Shown one piece after another: positions 33,247 through 45,521 of a stretch of 64,000 bases of DNA (the stretch's first letter is position 1; each line of letters opens with the position of its first letter). Under the pieces are notes generated by a model. It saw only the letters and a program-made list of their open reading frames with translations, searched no databases and was not told where the DNA came from. The DNA is from Orobanche coerulescens (lineage: Eukaryota > Streptophyta > Magnoliopsida > Lamiales > Orobanchaceae). The position numbers were made by a program, and so were the translations under genes. The DNA is taken from NCBI GenBank assembly GCA_033398695.1, contig CM065804.1:10587001-10651000 (forward strand), given 5' to 3'.

Positions 33247-34566
33247 TGTTTGGTATATTTTGAGTAATATTTTTATTAGTATTTTATGTATATAATTGTG
33301 TGTTTTGTGTGATAATTTATTCGTTTTACCATATATTTATATTATTTCATTTTATTAGAAATTTCTATAATTTTGTGTTATTTTTGGATAATTAATTGGA
33401 ATTAAATTATATCTGCAGTTAACCAACCCAGACAAGAGATCAATTGGTTCAAGGACGATATTTTTCCAAAATTCAAATACGATCCATGGTCTCATTTTAT
33501 TGGTCTCGTCGAGATGATAGTTTTAAAAAACATTCATCCGAATCCGAGTTCGTATGAAGAAGTTATGACCGTCGAAGGACAATTAAATAGATGACCATAT
33601 TGCGCCACGTGTCAACACCCGATTGGATCGAATTCAACTCTGTCCGATGTCATCCATGACATCAGCTGACTTAGCAGCCGTGAAATAATTGAGGGTGGGA
33701 TTTTAAACTTGTAAAAATTATTATTTTATTAATTTTGAAGTAGTATAAATAGGGGATGAATGTGTAGTGTTTTGGAGAGGAGAAAAAAGGAGAAAAAATA
33801 GAGAGATATTATTGTAAGGGAGAGAAATAAAAATATTATGTAATAAAATTATATTTGAGTAATAATATTATGAAATATTTGTTTATTTGTGTTGTTATTA
33901 TGAGTGAGTAATTTTCTTTTCAAGGTTATGATGAAACCATGTCTATATTATTATTAATATTTATATAATAATTCCAAATAAATATTTTTAACGATTATGA
34001 TTTTCGCTTCAATAGGAGAATATTATTTCATCAATTATATCACGTATTTTTGATAGTTATAAATTCCCCATTGCTTTGTGATTATTGATATTAGTTAATT
34101 TCTTTGATTATTTGTTTTCCGTTAAATTGGATACATGTAATGCTTAGAAATTACATTTTTCAAGCGAAAGAAAATCTATATTTGAATTATAATTTTGTAC
34201 TTATTGTCCTATCTATAGGGAAATAGTGAGATTGATTTCAGAATCTATTCCCTGAATTTCTTGGAATTAAAATATAAATTAAATAATAAATAGACATTGG
34301 TGGATTCTAAACCCTAGTAAATTATTTAAAATCAATTTATCTAAAATCTACTTAAAAATTACTAGTTATTTAATACAATTATTATAACATTCCAATATCA
34401 AATTTTTTGGGACTATGTTAGAATTTAATTTAATTTGGTTCAAAACGATAGGAATAATTTGACTTCACTATTATAGTCCTCCCTGTAGAATCGACCTTGC
34501 ACCGCATATCTACATCGAATAAATCGTGCGCTTGCGAGTATTAGACTAAAGAATCAACCAACAACA
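33247..34566 (+). mobile_element. Element H 5' LTR
   Basis: 1320 bp, highly similar to 60371-61706. It contains a G-box-like CCACGTGTC (33605), the inverted repeat GATGTCATCCATGACATC at 33646-33663 and TATAAATA at 33744-33751. A duplicated-looking GAGGAGAAAAAAGGAGAAAA stretch follows TATA. Confidence 0.9.
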
Positions 34567-35489
34567 AGTTTTTGGCGCAAACGAAGTACAAGAAGACTGT
34601 CGTCACCAAGTTAGTTAAATTCTTCTACTAGTTATTTATTTTACTGTTTTTCTTTATTATTATCTGTCTTTTTAATATCCGTTTTGGATTGTGTTAGTAT
34701 AAATAATAGTTAGTAGTAGAATTTATTTTCTTTTTACGTTCATAAAAAATATCTGAAAAATAATAAAAACTTATAATAATAAATATAAAAATATAAGTAA
34801 TAATAATAAAAGCTACTGTTCATTTTCGTAAAAATAATAATAATAAAATAAAAAGTCCAAAAAAATACAAAAATATAAAAAAATCTGAAAACTTTAAAAA
34901 ATTCAGAACTTATTTATTTTTATTTTAAAAAAAAAAGATCTGGAAAATAAAAAAAGTTCAGACTTTAAGGTAATATTTTTGTAATTTTGGAATATTAATA
35001 TTAAAAAATCAAAAATTTTAATTTAAATTCGAAAAAATAAAAAAATAATAAAAATAAATTAAAAAATAATCTGGAATATTATTTTCTATAATAAATAAAA
35101 ATATGAATTATTTTATTTTATTTTTAAAAGTACAACCTGCTAGTTAATTAAAAAATTTAATTTTCATAAAAAATATAAAAATAAAAAAAAATCAGATTAA
35201 GAGTCAATAATTTAAATAATCTGGAATATATATAATAAAATAAATTTTCTGAAATTTGAATTTTTTAATAAAAACAGATTTTTTTTTAAAATAAATTACA
35301 ATATTTTAATAAAAAAGGGAAAATACTAAAAAAATTAAAAACCTGAAAATTAAAAAAAAAACAGAAACGAAATTTGTAATAAAAAAAACTATTTTTTTTG
35401 TATGCATAAATAAAATAAAAGTTTGTAATTTTTATTTTTTTTTCTAAAAAAAGTCTGAATTTTTTTGTGAAAAAATAAATAATATATCT

Positions 35490-35524
<35 letters not shown>

Positions 35525-35923
35525 CTCAATATTATTAGTCTAAAAATATAATAAAATTATAATAAATATAAAAATATAAAAACTAAAAAAATATAAAATA
35601 TAAAAAAAGATCAGATTTTTTTTTAATTTTTATATCTTGTCTTTAGTTTTAATAGAATCTTCTAGTGGTAACTTTAGATTGTGTTTTTAGTTGTTATTTT
35701 CTATTTACAGTTTTCTTAGACATTTAGTTTAGTTGCAATAATTTTCGTCGTACAATTTTGTTTATCAATAGATATTGCTTCCGTAGATCAATTAGTAAAT
35801 TTATTCCTTTGCAATCTATTACATCGTATAATTTTAGTAATAATTATAATAATTATCATTATTATTAATAATAATAAAAATATAAAAACTCAAAAAAAAA
35901 ATTAAACAATAAAATCCTTTAAA
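34567..35923 (+). other. Element H PBS and AT-rich leader
   Basis: It begins AGTTTTTGGCGCAAACG (PBS region). The rest is extremely A/T-rich with no ORF, a (TA)n run at about 35493-35521, and recurring AAAATCTGAA/AATCTGGAA words. Element D is inserted at its end; H sequence resumes at 44402. Confidence 0.75.
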
Positions 35924-35928
35924 AGATT

Positions 35929-37217
35929 TGTTAGGCGTATTTTTATACGCTTATTTATCATTATTTTGTAGTATTTTGGTGAGTGAAATTGTCTAAATGA
36001 GCCTTTAATGCCTTAATTTTGTATGATTGACAGGAAATTGAAGTCCGGGAGCTAAAACGAAGCAAAACGGGCGAAAACGGCAAATCTGGACTATGAGCCG
36101 CGGCACAAGGAAGCGGCCGCAAGACAGAAGACACCCAACCGAAGGCGAGTAATCGTACTGTGTCGGCAGCCTGTGAGCCGCGGCACAGAAGAAATTGAGG
36201 ACGCCCAGGCATCCAGCTGAAGGCTCTGTGCCGCGGCACACTTGGCGGCTTTTGGTTGTCCACGCGAATTAGGGCCGTTTCGAAGCCAATTTTCGACCTA
36301 CGGATACGGACACGATTTGGAGGATATGCTGAGCTATAAATAGGGTTTAAGACCCTAATTAATGATCTTTGGATCTTTTAATCTTTTGGAGCTTAAGCTT
36401 GGAGACGGCAGAAGAAGAGGGAAGCAGAAGACTTCAAGGGCAGAGGGCGGAAGCTGAAGAACGGAGGAATCCGAGCTTCATCTGCGTTTGATTTTTATGC
36501 TTTCATTTATCTATTCTGTATTTTCAATTATTAGTATGTCTGGCTAAAGCCCTAATCTAGGGTTTTGATGAAACCTATGTTTTGACGAATTTCTTGAGAT
36601 TATCCAATTAATTACCTTTTTATTAAGTTTTCCCCAATCGTGTTTAATGCTTGCAATTATCTGGCCAATAGTTGTATTGATATAATCATTCACTTCGAAT
36701 CGGGAGAGGAGATTTGGTGAGGAACTATTGGTGAGAACCGTTTTATTCTGTGAGATAGGAATATACTCATAGGAACTACGTGGCCTTTGGGAGATTTTAT
36801 GCTTTTCGCCTATTGACGAATTAATTCACCTAGGGATAGAGTGCGTTATTCGCCTTTAGATAAATCTATTGACCTCGGGAGAGGCGGTAGAATATATTAG
36901 CAATCTCCGCCTTTAATGAATTGGGAAAATTATTTATTACGGATAATCGAGAGTAAATTCGGATAAACTGAGGTGGATTCAGAACCCTAGACTTATTCAT
37001 CATTTGATTTATTTTATTCAAGCCATCGTTTTCTACTAGTCTTTTAGTTATTCTTTTAGTTATTCATTGCAAAATCCCAAATTCGATTGTTCAAATAAAA
37101 TTGGAATACACAAAAATCGGTAGTTAGAGATTCAGTCCTCGTGGGAACGATACTCTACTTATCACTTTATTACTTGTAAACGATGACGTGCACTTGCGTG
37201 TAAGAAATATCGCAACA
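35929..37217 (+). mobile_element. Element D 5' LTR
   Basis: 1289 bp. U3 palindromes at 36100-36240, TATAAATA at 36335-36342, ATGTCTGGCTAAAG after the likely transcription start, then GGGAGAGG repeats. The 3' LTR is about 30 bp longer, mostly from differences within the palindrome array. Confidence 0.9.
36096..36342 (+). promoter_or_regulatory. Element D U3 promoter: GTGCCGCGGCAC palindromes plus TATA box
   Basis: GAGCCGCGGCAC, GCGGCCGC, GAGCCGCGGCAC and GTGCCGCGGCAC between 36096 and 36242, then TATAAATA about 95 bp downstream. The 3' LTR has five copies (43246-43430) with TATAAATA at 43519-43526. Confidence 0.7.
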
Positions 37218-37359
37218 AGTTTTTGGCGCCATTGCCGGGGATTGAAATTTTCTAATATCGATTTAAGTATTTCCAGTCTTAATTTGAACGTTTTATTTTT
37301 ATTTTTGTGTATTTAATTTCGTTTGTTTGTTTTTCCTTTCAGGACCTTTCGTGTAGTGC

Positions 37360-39942
37360 ATGAGAAAACTCGGTAACGAAGGCCTACTACCTTTGGATAC
37401 CGAGCTCGAGCGCACTCTAAGAAGGAAGAAGAAGGAGAAAAGAGAGTTGCAGACGACGGTCAACATGGCCGAGAATATCGAAGTCCAAGGAGGAGATAAC
37501 CAAGTGCGGCAAGTTCAACCGGAACTAGCTCTTCGAGATTATGCCATGCCGCAGATCACTGCTAATTTTTCGGGAATTCGGCGTCCCACTATCCAAGCCA
37601 ATAATTTTGAGATCAAGCCCGCTATTATTCAGATGGTGCAGGCGAGCCAATTCTGTGGACTGCCGAATGACGACCCGAATGCCCATATTGCTTCTTTCCT
37701 TGAGATATGCGACACGTTCAAGACCAATGGTGTCACCGACGATGCCATCCGATTGAGGCTTTTCCCTTTCTCTTTGAGGGATAAAGCAAAATTTTGGTTA
37801 AATTCCTTACCGCCGGGGTCGATTACAACATGGGGGGGGGGGGGTGGGTTAGCGCAAGCCTTCCTTGCCAAATTCTTCCCACCTGCTAAGACGGCGAGGT
37901 TGAGAAACGAAATAACCACCTTTGGTCAGTACGATATGGAATCGCTCCACGAGGCGTGGGAGCGATATAAAGATTTGCTTCGAATATGCCCTCATCACGG
38001 CCTTCCTGATTGGCTCCAGATTCATACGTTCTATACTGGTTTGAGTGCTTCTACACGCACTCTCGTGGATGCGGCCGCTGGTGGGGCCTTGATGGGAAAG
38101 TCTATGGCAGAGGCACACTCGCTTTTGGAAGATATGGCCGCAAATGCGTACCAATGGCCATCGGAAATATTGACACCGAAGAGAGTTATGGAAGTTTCAA
38201 GTAATGACCCGATTTCCACTTTGTCAGCTCAAGTCGCCGCTTTGACCCAATAGCTCCAGGCATTTTCGCACGCACCTTCCCCCGTTACCATTGAGACATG
38301 CAATTGGTGTAACGGATCACACCCGAGCGCGGAGTGTCAAGTTGGAAACCCGTTCGAGCAACATCAGATGGAGCAGGCTCAATTCGTGGGAAATGGAAAT
38401 CGGCAGAATAACCCGTACTCCAACACTTATAATCCGGGGTGGCGCAATCATCCCAACTTTTCATGGAGAAACGGACATAACTCACACCAGCCCCCGTTCG
38501 CTCAGAATCAACAGCAGCCCCCTCCCGCTCCCAAAGTGTCTCTCGAGGAAGCACTTGCAAAATTGGCGGCAAATACGAGTCAATTTATGACCCGTACTGA
38601 AGCTACATTGCAAAATCATTCCGCTTCCATTCGGAACTTGGAGGTCCAGCTAGGCCAAATTGCTAATGTGTTGACAGCTCGCCCGGAGGGAGCATTGCCG
38701 AGTACAACAGAGACAAATCCTAGAGAGAGTCTAAATGCAATCAGCTTAAGAAGTGGGAAAGAGGTGCTGGATCAGCCCGAGCGGGGTAAAAAGAAGAAGG
38801 AAATTGAGGAAGAGAAGGATTTAAAGCCAGAGGAGTCGAAGGATTTGAAACCTTCAATAAAGTTGCCGGATAACTCGAAGACATGTGTGTCCCCCGTCCC
38901 GTTTCCGCAGAGATTACAGCAAAGAAGGGCGGACAAACAATTTTCCAAGTTCCTTGATGTGTTTAAAAAGCTTCACATAAACATTCCGTTCGCCGACGCA
39001 TTGGAACAGATGCCGAGTTACGTTAAGTTCATGAAAGAGATATTATCGAAGAAAAGAAAGCTTGAGGAGTTTGAAACGGTCGCCTTGACAGAGGAGTGCG
39101 GTGCAATTCTTCAAAAGAAGCTCCCACCTAAATTGAAAGATCCGGGAAGCTTCAACATACCGTGCACCATGGGGAATCTTTCTTTTAATAAGGCACTATG
39201 CGATCTTGGTGCTAGTATCAACCTCATGCCTCTGTCGATTTTCAAAAAGCTGGATATTGGGGAAGCCAAGCCAACAACAGTCTCCTTACAATTGGCGGAT
39301 CGATCCATCAAATACCCAAGGGGAGTGATTGAGGACGTTTTAGTCAAAGTTGACAAGTTCATCTTTCCAGCCGATTTCATCATACTCGACATGGAGGAAG
39401 ATGATGATATTCCAATCATCTTGGGACGACCATTTTTAGCGACTGGCCGAACCCTTATAGACGTGGAAAAAGGGGAGTTAACTCTGAGGGTCCAAGACGA
39501 GCAAGTTACTTTTCAAGTATTCAAATCGTTTCCATGTCCCGGAAGTGTTGATAAAAGGTCACAAATTGAAAGTGTAAATGCCGTTGAAAGAGGAAAGCAC
39601 CGAAAACATCGTCGGTGGGAAAATTCAGATTTTGTGTTAAATGGTCCAAGTCTTAAGAAGGATGTAGAACGAGTGGCGTTCCTCGAGCATGAGGACAAAT
39701 CTGCTGCAGTCTTGAGTGCGTTTGTGAAGGAGGAGAGTAAGCCGAAAGCCCAGCGGAAAATTAGTCATGGAAAAACCGGGTGTTTCGGGAAGTTGTTTAC
39801 GTCGAAACCTTTCCGCAAACAACATTTGATGACCGAACCGAAAGTCGAATCGCTGACGACCAATGGTCATAATTTTAACAAATATATGAACGGTTCGATG
39901 AACGGGGCGGAAATCAAATGGAGTTTGCGAAAAGCGAACTAA
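37360..39942 (+). CDS. Element D gag-protease polyprotein, one in-frame stop
   Basis: Two open stretches are in the same frame, separated only by TAG at 38251-38253 (37360-38253 and 38254-39942), about 860 aa in all. Gag domain: NAHIASFLEICDTFKTNGV, RLFPFSLRDKAKFWLNSL, HEAWERYKDLLRICPHHGLP. A zinc knuckle-like CNWCNGSHPSAEC follows the stop, then a Gln/Pro-rich linker, a Lys/Glu-rich segment and the protease ALCDLGASINLMPLSIFKKL, QLADRSIKYPRGVIEDVLVK and ILGRPFLATGRTLID. A G13-like run lies at 37833-37845. The C-terminus is basic. The stop is one transition from CAG. Best-preserved gag-pro in the window. Confidence 0.85.
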
Positions 39943-40160
39943 TATTTTCCAATAGGTCCGGCTGAAGACTATAAACTTAACGCTTCTCGGGAGGCAACCC
40001 GAGTTCGTAGTTGTAGATTTTTGCGTTCCTTTATTTTTCTTGCATCTTTGATTTCTATTTTTTCTTCATTTTTGTGCTTCAATTTGCTTCTGCCTCTCGC
40101 TTTTAACGAGTTCTGCTCAAAATGCCGTGCGTAAAAGTCCTGTGGAAGAAATCGACGCGT

Positions 40161-40410
40161 CGAGCCGCAAGATGTATTGTGAGCCACGGCACACATAAAT
40201 CGAAGGAGGCTAAACCAATCGTACCTTGTGCCGCGGCACGGCATAAATGAGCCGCGGCACACTTGAGCACCGAGCCGCGGACACGTAATTCGTGCCGCGC
40301 ACACGACAAAACGAGCAAGGTGTAAAAGGGATCAGACTCGTGCCACGGCTCACTTTAGCTGTGCCGCGGCACACTATGCGGAATCTGAAAGGCCCTGGTA
40401 GCTTATAATT
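40161..40410 (+). promoter_or_regulatory. Element D internal palindrome array upstream of its second ORF
   Basis: About seven copies or near copies of G(T/A)GCCGCGGCAC lie between 40181 and 40372, the same motif as in the LTR promoter. TTATAATT follows at 40403-40410, and the ATG of the second ORF is at 40440. This suggests an internal promoter, which is inference. Confidence 0.55.
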
Positions 40411-40439
40411 CTCAATCGTCCGAACACCCAGGACTGATT

Positions 40440-41843
40440 ATGGCGAGAACAAAGAAACTGAGTAAGAGAGCTAGGACCCAGTCATCCCCCACTCGAGGGG
40501 AGACCTCTCGTGGTCGGGCCGAGGCGGAGGGGCACCGCTTTCGGACTCGAAATTCACAAGATATTCAATGAAAAGATCCGGCCACGACCGCTTATTCCAG
40601 AGAGGGGATTCACTCCGGCTCCTCGGGACGGGAATTGCTCGCTATGATTGATGAGATAGGGTGGGCTGATTTGCCGCACCCGAGCTGCCAGCTTATCTTG
40701 ATTGCGGCAGAGTTCTACGCCATGCACCGCCGAAGCACATTCAGCAGGTGGCATACGTTGCCGTCATTAGAGTCTCGGACTCAGTCGATGTCCGAGGGTT
40801 ACAGCTGATTTCTCCACTACCGCTATTCGGAGGTCAGTTTGGGCTTCGGTGGTTGATGAGTCGGCCTATGACCGAGTGATGACCGGCCTCACGAAGGAGG
40901 CCCGCTCGAGACCATTGCACAGCCGACATCGACCGGGAGCAGCGAGCACGTGGTTCTTCCACTTTCCACTTCAGAGCTCGCGCCTCGGTCGGCCTCGGCG
41001 TGCACGGCTTTATTTTATCTGCGCACGCATTGACCCCACCTCCCGGATCCGTCTGCTTTTCTCTCCCGCGCCCGGACACTTTATGCTATCACTTCCGGGC
41101 TGCGTTTCGATGTGGCCCCCATCCTGGTCCGATCTATCTTCCAGTGTATCCAGGGGGGGGCAAGACGGGGTTGAAGCACCCCTCTCTCATCTGCGCTTTG
41201 TGCCGGCAGTCGGGGCTGACGTGGTCAGACGACGAGCCGATGCTTGCCCCCCAGGCCCCGATCGACCACCGCATCATATCACACTTTGACCAGTGGGGAG
41301 GAGCGCCGGCGCACGCTCGGGGGAGAGGATTTCTGCTAGAGGAGGCCCACGAGGGGTCCCCTGAGCCGCTTTTGTTGACACATGGAGATGCTGGCCCGCC
41401 ACCCGACAGAGCGAGGTTGCAGGAGTTGTTTGATGGGCTGAGGGAGGATCTGAGGAGAGAGAGAGGAGCTGAGAAAGGAGACGAGGAGAGAGAGAGAGAG
41501 AGATGAGTTGAGGATAGAGAGGGAGAGCTTGATGGCTGCCATGCGGGAGGAGCAACGGACGGAGCGGGAGAGCGTTATTGCTGCCGTCAGAGCCGAGATG
41601 CGAGAGCAGGCCCGCCGGGCCAGCCGACTAGAGGCGAGGCGTCTTGCTGCGAGGGATGCTTATCATCAGGAGCACCTTGCCGCATGGACGGCCTATATCA
41701 TGCATCCCGACGGGCCATTTATTGCACCCGCCCGGCCAGCCACACCACCCTCCTCACCGGATGATGCCGCACAGGCTCCCGAGCTGACCGGAGGGGAGTA
41801 CTTGACCTTTTACTTTTATTGCATATCATTTTTTGTCCATTGA
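40440..41843 (+). pseudogene. Element D second (env-position) ORF, degraded
   Basis: ATG at 40440 opens the basic MARTKKLSKRARTQSSPTRG. After frameshifts, RPLIPERGFTPAPRDGN, ELLAMIDEIGWADLPHPSCQ and LILIAAEFYAMHRRS follow, then RARLYFICARIDPTSRI and GLKHPSLICALCRQSGLTW, ending in an Arg/Glu-rich coiled coil (41430-41640, with a GA microsatellite at 41456-41502). The pattern resembles the plant-specific domain found downstream of pol in Athila-type elements (Putative plant transposon protein family, from memory). Multiple stops. Confidence 0.55.
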
Positions 41844-41858
41844 GGTCAATGTACGTCC

Positions 41859-43078
41859 TAAGTTTGGGGGGGGGGGGGGTTTACTTTCAGTTGCTACATT
41901 CATTGCTGTACTTTATTTTATTGCTGTACTTTATTTCGTTGCACTTTTCATTACTTTGCGTAAATTTTTTTTTTAGATAGCCTTGCTTGTCTTAGTTTTT
42001 CTTTATTCGTGAATTTTTCGTGCTTCTATTTGTGTGATACTGATGTTACGACACTGTTTTTCTCTCTGAAGAAACGGTCGAGTTTTAGTCGAGTTGTAGT
42101 CAATTATTTCTGTTCTGCTTAGTATTCATTTAGGTCCAAAATTTTTCGTGATTGTAGAGGTCTTGGCAGATAAGAGACGATACATACTTGTTTTAAAATC
42201 ACCGTCAATACGTTTGGTTACATTTTTCTGTTAGTTAGTCGTCCAGTTATATTAGTCGTGTTGGCACTTAGATTGAGTTTAGAGTCGATCAGTTTTTCCC
42301 AAAAGTCGAGATAATGTTCTATGATGGGAAGTCTAGTAACCGGGGGCATTCGCGTGACCCGTTGTTTACTCTCGCGTAAAACGACGACCCTGATTAGACT
42401 AGTGATTTAGATATTTCACATGTGCCAATGATAGGGAGCCTAGTAACTGGGGGTATTCGCGTGACCCGCCGTTTACTCTCGCGTAAAACGGCGACCTTGA
42501 TTCGAACATGCGGAAATTATATATTCGAGTTGTTTCTCCGCTGTAGACGGGAACTTAGTAACTAGAAGCATCCATGTGCCCCATGAGTGTCTTTTACGTC
42601 AAACGGTTTTCCAATACATGAGAATGGAAGTTCCACCCTAGGATTATCCCGATGAAACATCCCGATATCCTAACCTAGTGGTCAACTCGAATAAATTTCT
42701 TGAGCATATATATATAAGGGATTACTGTCCGAGGTTTATTTGTTATGAAACTCGTGAAAATTGTGCCACTAGACTGTGGAACGGGACGAACTAGCTTGTT
42801 TATTTTAGCCTTTCATATTGACGGTCGATTTGACTCACGTTTTGTTAATCTTTGAGCTGGATTTTCTTCATGAACGAGTGATTAGGACTGAACTTGATTA
42901 CTTTGCGGAATCATTATTCTGAGTGCAGCTTGCTATTATGACACTTGTATTATTTAGAGAGAATTACAGGATAGTATTGATTAGGTTGAACACTATGAGT
43001 TGCACGATGATTCACGACATTCTTTTATTGAATTTAATTCTTTTTGCTTGAGGACAAGCAGAGGCTTAAGTTTGGGGG
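41859..43078 (+). other. Element D conserved 3' region between two polypurine tracts
   Basis: CTAAGTTTGGGGGGGGG at 41858-41879 and CTTAAGTTTGGGGGTA at 43065-43080 bracket about 1.2 kb of non-coding sequence, nearly the same as 19199-20200 of element C (opposite strand). It includes two units with GTGACCCG(T/C)(T/C)GTTTACTC and GCGTAAAACG. The second tract directly precedes the 3' LTR. Confidence 0.7.
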
Positions 43079-43082
43079 TATT

Positions 43083-44401
43083 TGTTAGGCGTATTTTTAT
43101 ACGTTTATTTATCATTATTTTGTAGTATTTTGGTGAGTGAAATTGTCTAAATGAGCCTTTAATGCCTTAATTTTGTATGATTGACAGGAAATTGAAGTCC
43201 GGGAGCTAAAACGAAGCAAAACGGGCGAAAACGGCAAATCTGGACTATGAGCCGCGGCACAAGGAAGCAGCGCCGCGGCACAGGAAGACACCCAGCCAAG
43301 GCGAGTAAATCAGTACTCTGTGCGCGGCCTCGCCTGTGAGCCGCGGCACGAGAAGAAATTGAGGACGCCTGAGCATCCAAGTGAAGGCTCTGGCCGCGGC
43401 ACAGGTTTAGTGCGCCGCGGCACACTTGGCGGCTTTTGGTTGTCCGCGCGAATTAGGTCCGTTTCGAAGCCAGTTTTCGACCTACGGATACGGACGCGAT
43501 TTGGAGGATATGCTGAGCTATAAATAGGGTTTAAGACCCTAATTAATGATCTTTGGATCTTTTAATCTTTTGGAGCTTAAGCTTGGAGACGGCAGAAGAA
43601 GAGGGAAGCAGAAGACTTCAAGGGCAGAGGGCGGAAGCTGAAGAACGGAGGAATCCGAGCTTCATCTGCGTTTGATTTTTATGCCTTCATTTATCTATTC
43701 TGTATTTTCAATTATTAGTATGTCTGGCTAAAGCCCTAATCTAGGGTTTTGATGAAACCTATGTTTTGACGAATTTCTTGAGATTATCCAATTAATTACC
43801 TTTTTATTGAGTTTTCCCCAATCGTGTTTAATGCTTGAAATTATCTGGCCAATAGTTGTATTGATATAATCATTCACTTCGAATCGGGAGAGGAGATTTG
43901 GTGAGGAACTATTGGTGAGGACCGTTTTATTATGTGAGATAGGAATATACTCATAGGAACTACGTGGCCTTTGGGAGATTTTATGCTTTTCGCCTATTGA
44001 CGAATTAATTCACCTAGGGATAGAGTGCGTTATTCGCCTTTAGATAAATCTATTGACCTCGGGAGAGGCGGTAGAATATATTAGCAATCTCCGCCTTCAA
44101 AGAATTGGGAAAATTATTTATTACGGATAATCGAGAGTAAATTCGGATAAACTGAGGTGGATTCAGAACCCTAGACTTATTCATCATTTGATCTATTTTA
44201 TTCAAGCCATCGTTTTCTACTAGTCTTTTAGTTATTCTTTTAGTTATTCATTGCAAAATCCCAAATTCAATTGTTCAAATAAAATTGGAATACACAAAAA
44301 TCGGTAGTTAGAGATTCAGTCCTCGTGGGAACGATACTCTACTTATCACTTTATTACTTGTAAACGATGACGTGCACTTGCGTGTAAGAAATATCGCAAC
44401 A
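43083..44401 (+). mobile_element. Element D 3' LTR
   Basis: 1319 bp, starts TGTTAGGCGTATTTTTATACG (the first 20 bases fold as a hairpin GCGTATTTTTATACG) and ends CGCAACA. Highly similar to 35929-37217, so insertion is fairly young. Confidence 0.9.
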
Positions 44402-44748
44402 AGATTCAACAAGGGATTGATATTTTTCACTCACTACTTTGTTCGATTTGAATAGAGAAAAGCTAAATATCAATCTTGTACAAACTGATTTTGAAAATAG
44501 ATTGAATTTTTGCAAAAAGGCCTCTGTTGTACATGCCGAAGAAAGTTGGATTTTAAGTGCGACCGTTGTGACGCCTCCAACGATCTGGAAGTTCGATCGA
44601 CTATCATAATTTGGTTTGTATGCAAAGTTAAAAAAAATTGAAATATCGGTGAATGCAAGTTTGGCAATGAAATAATAAAGGTCGATTAACGAGAAGAAGA
44701 TTGTCCTTAACTAAAACTGAAGTTCAACAAACAAAACCGATACAAAAA

Positions 44749-45490
44749 ATGGACGAAATCGAAAATCGGAATAATCAAGTTGCAAAAGAGAAAACTTTAA
44801 TAGAATATTTTTCTCCAGTGAGTGCTAATTCTCCCTCTTGCATAGTGTTGCCTACGACTAATGCAACTCATTTCGAACTTAAACCATCAATAATTCAATT
44901 TCTTCCATCTTTTCACGGTTTGGAAAGAGAAGATCCCTATATGCATGTCAAGGAATTTCTCGACATTTGTTCTACTTTCCGATTCCAAAATTTCTCTGAT
45001 GAATCTGTCAAACTTAGATTATTTACATTTTCTCTCAAAGATAAAGCAAAATTCTGGCTAAATTCTCTTCAAGCAAGAACAATTACTACTTGGGACCAAC
45101 TAGTGAATAAATTTCTCGCAAAATTTTTTCCAATATCCAAAACTGATAGTCTTAGAAGAGAAATATCATAATTTTTCCAAAAAGAAAATGAAGAATTTTA
45201 TGAGTGTTGGGAAAGATTTAATGATTTAATCCTTAAGTGTCCCCATCATGGTTTTGAAATGTGGCGTTTCGTAAAATATTTTTATGACGGTTTAACTCCA
45301 AACAATCGCCAATTAATCCAATCAATGCATGGTGGAAAATTTCTTCACCTTATTGGAGACGAAGCTTGGAATGCACTTGAAAATATGTCAATTAATTCAC
45401 AACAATGGAATTCACTCGACTCTAGAGCCAAATCGATGCATACGACCCAAAAAAAGGTGGAATTTACGAGGTTAAACAAGATGTTGAAAT
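44749..45490 (+). pseudogene. Element H gag
   Basis: ATG at about 44749 (MDEIENRNNQVAKEK). The capsid-like domain has ATHFELKPSIIQFLPSFHGL, VKLRLFTFSLKDKAKFWLNS and NKFLAKFFPISKTDSLRREI, then a stop (45169-45171), then ENEEFYECWERFNDLILKCP and HHGFEMWRF. A frameshift near 45480 leads into the next segment. Athila-type gag; inactive. Confidence 0.85.
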
Positions 45491-45521
45491 AAAATCTACT
45501 ATAGATGATTTAGTACGAAAA

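Larger units (their letters stand above)
35929..44401 (+). mobile_element. Element D: Athila-like gag-protease element without polymerase
   Basis: LTRs 35929-37217 and 43083-44401 (TGTTAGGCG...CGCAACA), target duplication AGATT at 35924-35928 and 44402-44406. PBS TTTTTGGCGCCATTGCCGGG at 37220. It encodes gag-pro, a palindrome array, a degraded second ORF and a conserved non-coding 3' region. No RT, RNase H or integrase. A solo LTR of this family is at 57950-59265 and a relative at 63366-64000. Confidence 0.9.

Noticed and set aside
40849..41506. Overlapping 146-aa and 168-aa frames as two genes
   Set aside because: They are pieces of one frameshifted second ORF of element D; similarity switches between frames.
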